The notes below the pieces were generated by a model. It was given only the letters and a program-made list of their open reading frames with translations, was not told the origin of the DNA and did no database searches. A DNA stretch of 21,535 bases from JAKQHY01 sp034429475 (GTDB lineage Bacteria; Chloroflexota; Anaerolineae; B4-G1; SLSP01): the NCBI GenBank assembly GCA_034429475.1, contig DAOUGD010000298.1, positions 1-21,535 on the forward strand, given 5' to 3'. This document shows positions 21,482 to 21,535 of the stretch, one piece after another. Numbering within the stretch: the stretch's first letter is position 1; every line of letters begins with the position of its first letter. The position numbers and the translations under genes were made by a program.

Positions 21482-21535
21482 GCGGCTGAAGCCGCCGGTA
21501 AAAAGGATGTTTTTCGGTGACGGGCTACTGCCCGT
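21482..21535. repeat. Palindromes at the right edge
   Basis: GCGGC-TGAA-GCCGC spans 21482-21495 and ACGGGC-TACT-GCCCGT spans 21520-21535, the latter possibly continuing beyond the window. They are of the same types as the hairpins at 40-53 and at 2-14 and 3016-3038. The rest of 21401-21535 shows no gene. Confidence 0.5.

Overview
This 21.5 kb window is a GC-rich bacterial chromosomal segment of mostly housekeeping and accessory metabolic genes, with no rRNA, tRNA, CRISPR array, transposase or phage gene that I can recognise. Gene content (DUF3307 protein, SPFH protein, GH130, GH51 arabinofuranosidase, LacI regulator, RsmC-like methyltransferase) and the style of intergenic repeats suggest a free-living or sludge/sediment Chloroflexota (Anaerolineae-like) genome. 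That placement is inference from general resemblance, not a phylogenetic result.

Layout. 250-1726 (+): DUF3307 membrane protein and a Crp/Fnr regulator in a likely operon, preceded by a CRP-like palindrome at 106-121. 1834-2997 (+): SPFH/band-7 membrane protein. 3068-3691 (+): Nudix hydrolase. 3757-4776 (+): GH130-like glycoside phosphorylase/hydrolase. 4862-5941 (+): winged-helix plus 4Fe-4S protein. 5942-6550: a non-coding block with a 15-bp hairpin, a 12-unit heptamer array, a long imperfect inverted repeat and four different short hairpins. 6551-8383 (+): tight operon of CPBP membrane protease, a protein with a ParB-like motif, and a DUF3795 protein. 8446-8559 (-): probable 3' remnant of a lost gene. 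8615-9634 (+): LacI regulator with a clear promoter and operator, then a second matching operator before an APH-family phosphotransferase (9918-10898) whose 3' end overlaps a MATE exporter (10880-12256). 12359-13849 (-): GH51 arabinofuranosidase. 13995-14099 (-): a second 3' gene remnant. 14172-15037 (+): two small unknown membrane proteins. 15140-17629 (+): proB and proA, the first two steps of proline synthesis. 17782-17997 (+): 71-aa orphan with its own promoter. 18109-18603 (+): ferritin with a strong terminator. 18738-21400 (-): RsmC-like methyltransferase, NADPH-dependent FMN reductase and two GNAT acetyltransferases.

The most unusual signal lies between the genes. Many intergenic spacers are built from short tandem repeats with a strict 7-nt period but a different 7-mer at each site (198-232, 3697-3745, 4774-4822, 5991-6074, 13868-13895, 16262-16296, 16314-16348, 17626-17699, 17998-18018). 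Several start on the upstream stop codon or run into the downstream ribosome binding site. A second class comprises short hairpins and longer inverted repeats (1-53, 3016-3038, 6151-6466, 9820-9888, 12249-12351, 18703-18731, 21482-21535). The heptamers resemble in form the heptanucleotide STRR repeats known from cyanobacteria; whether they are a described family in this lineage cannot be settled here.
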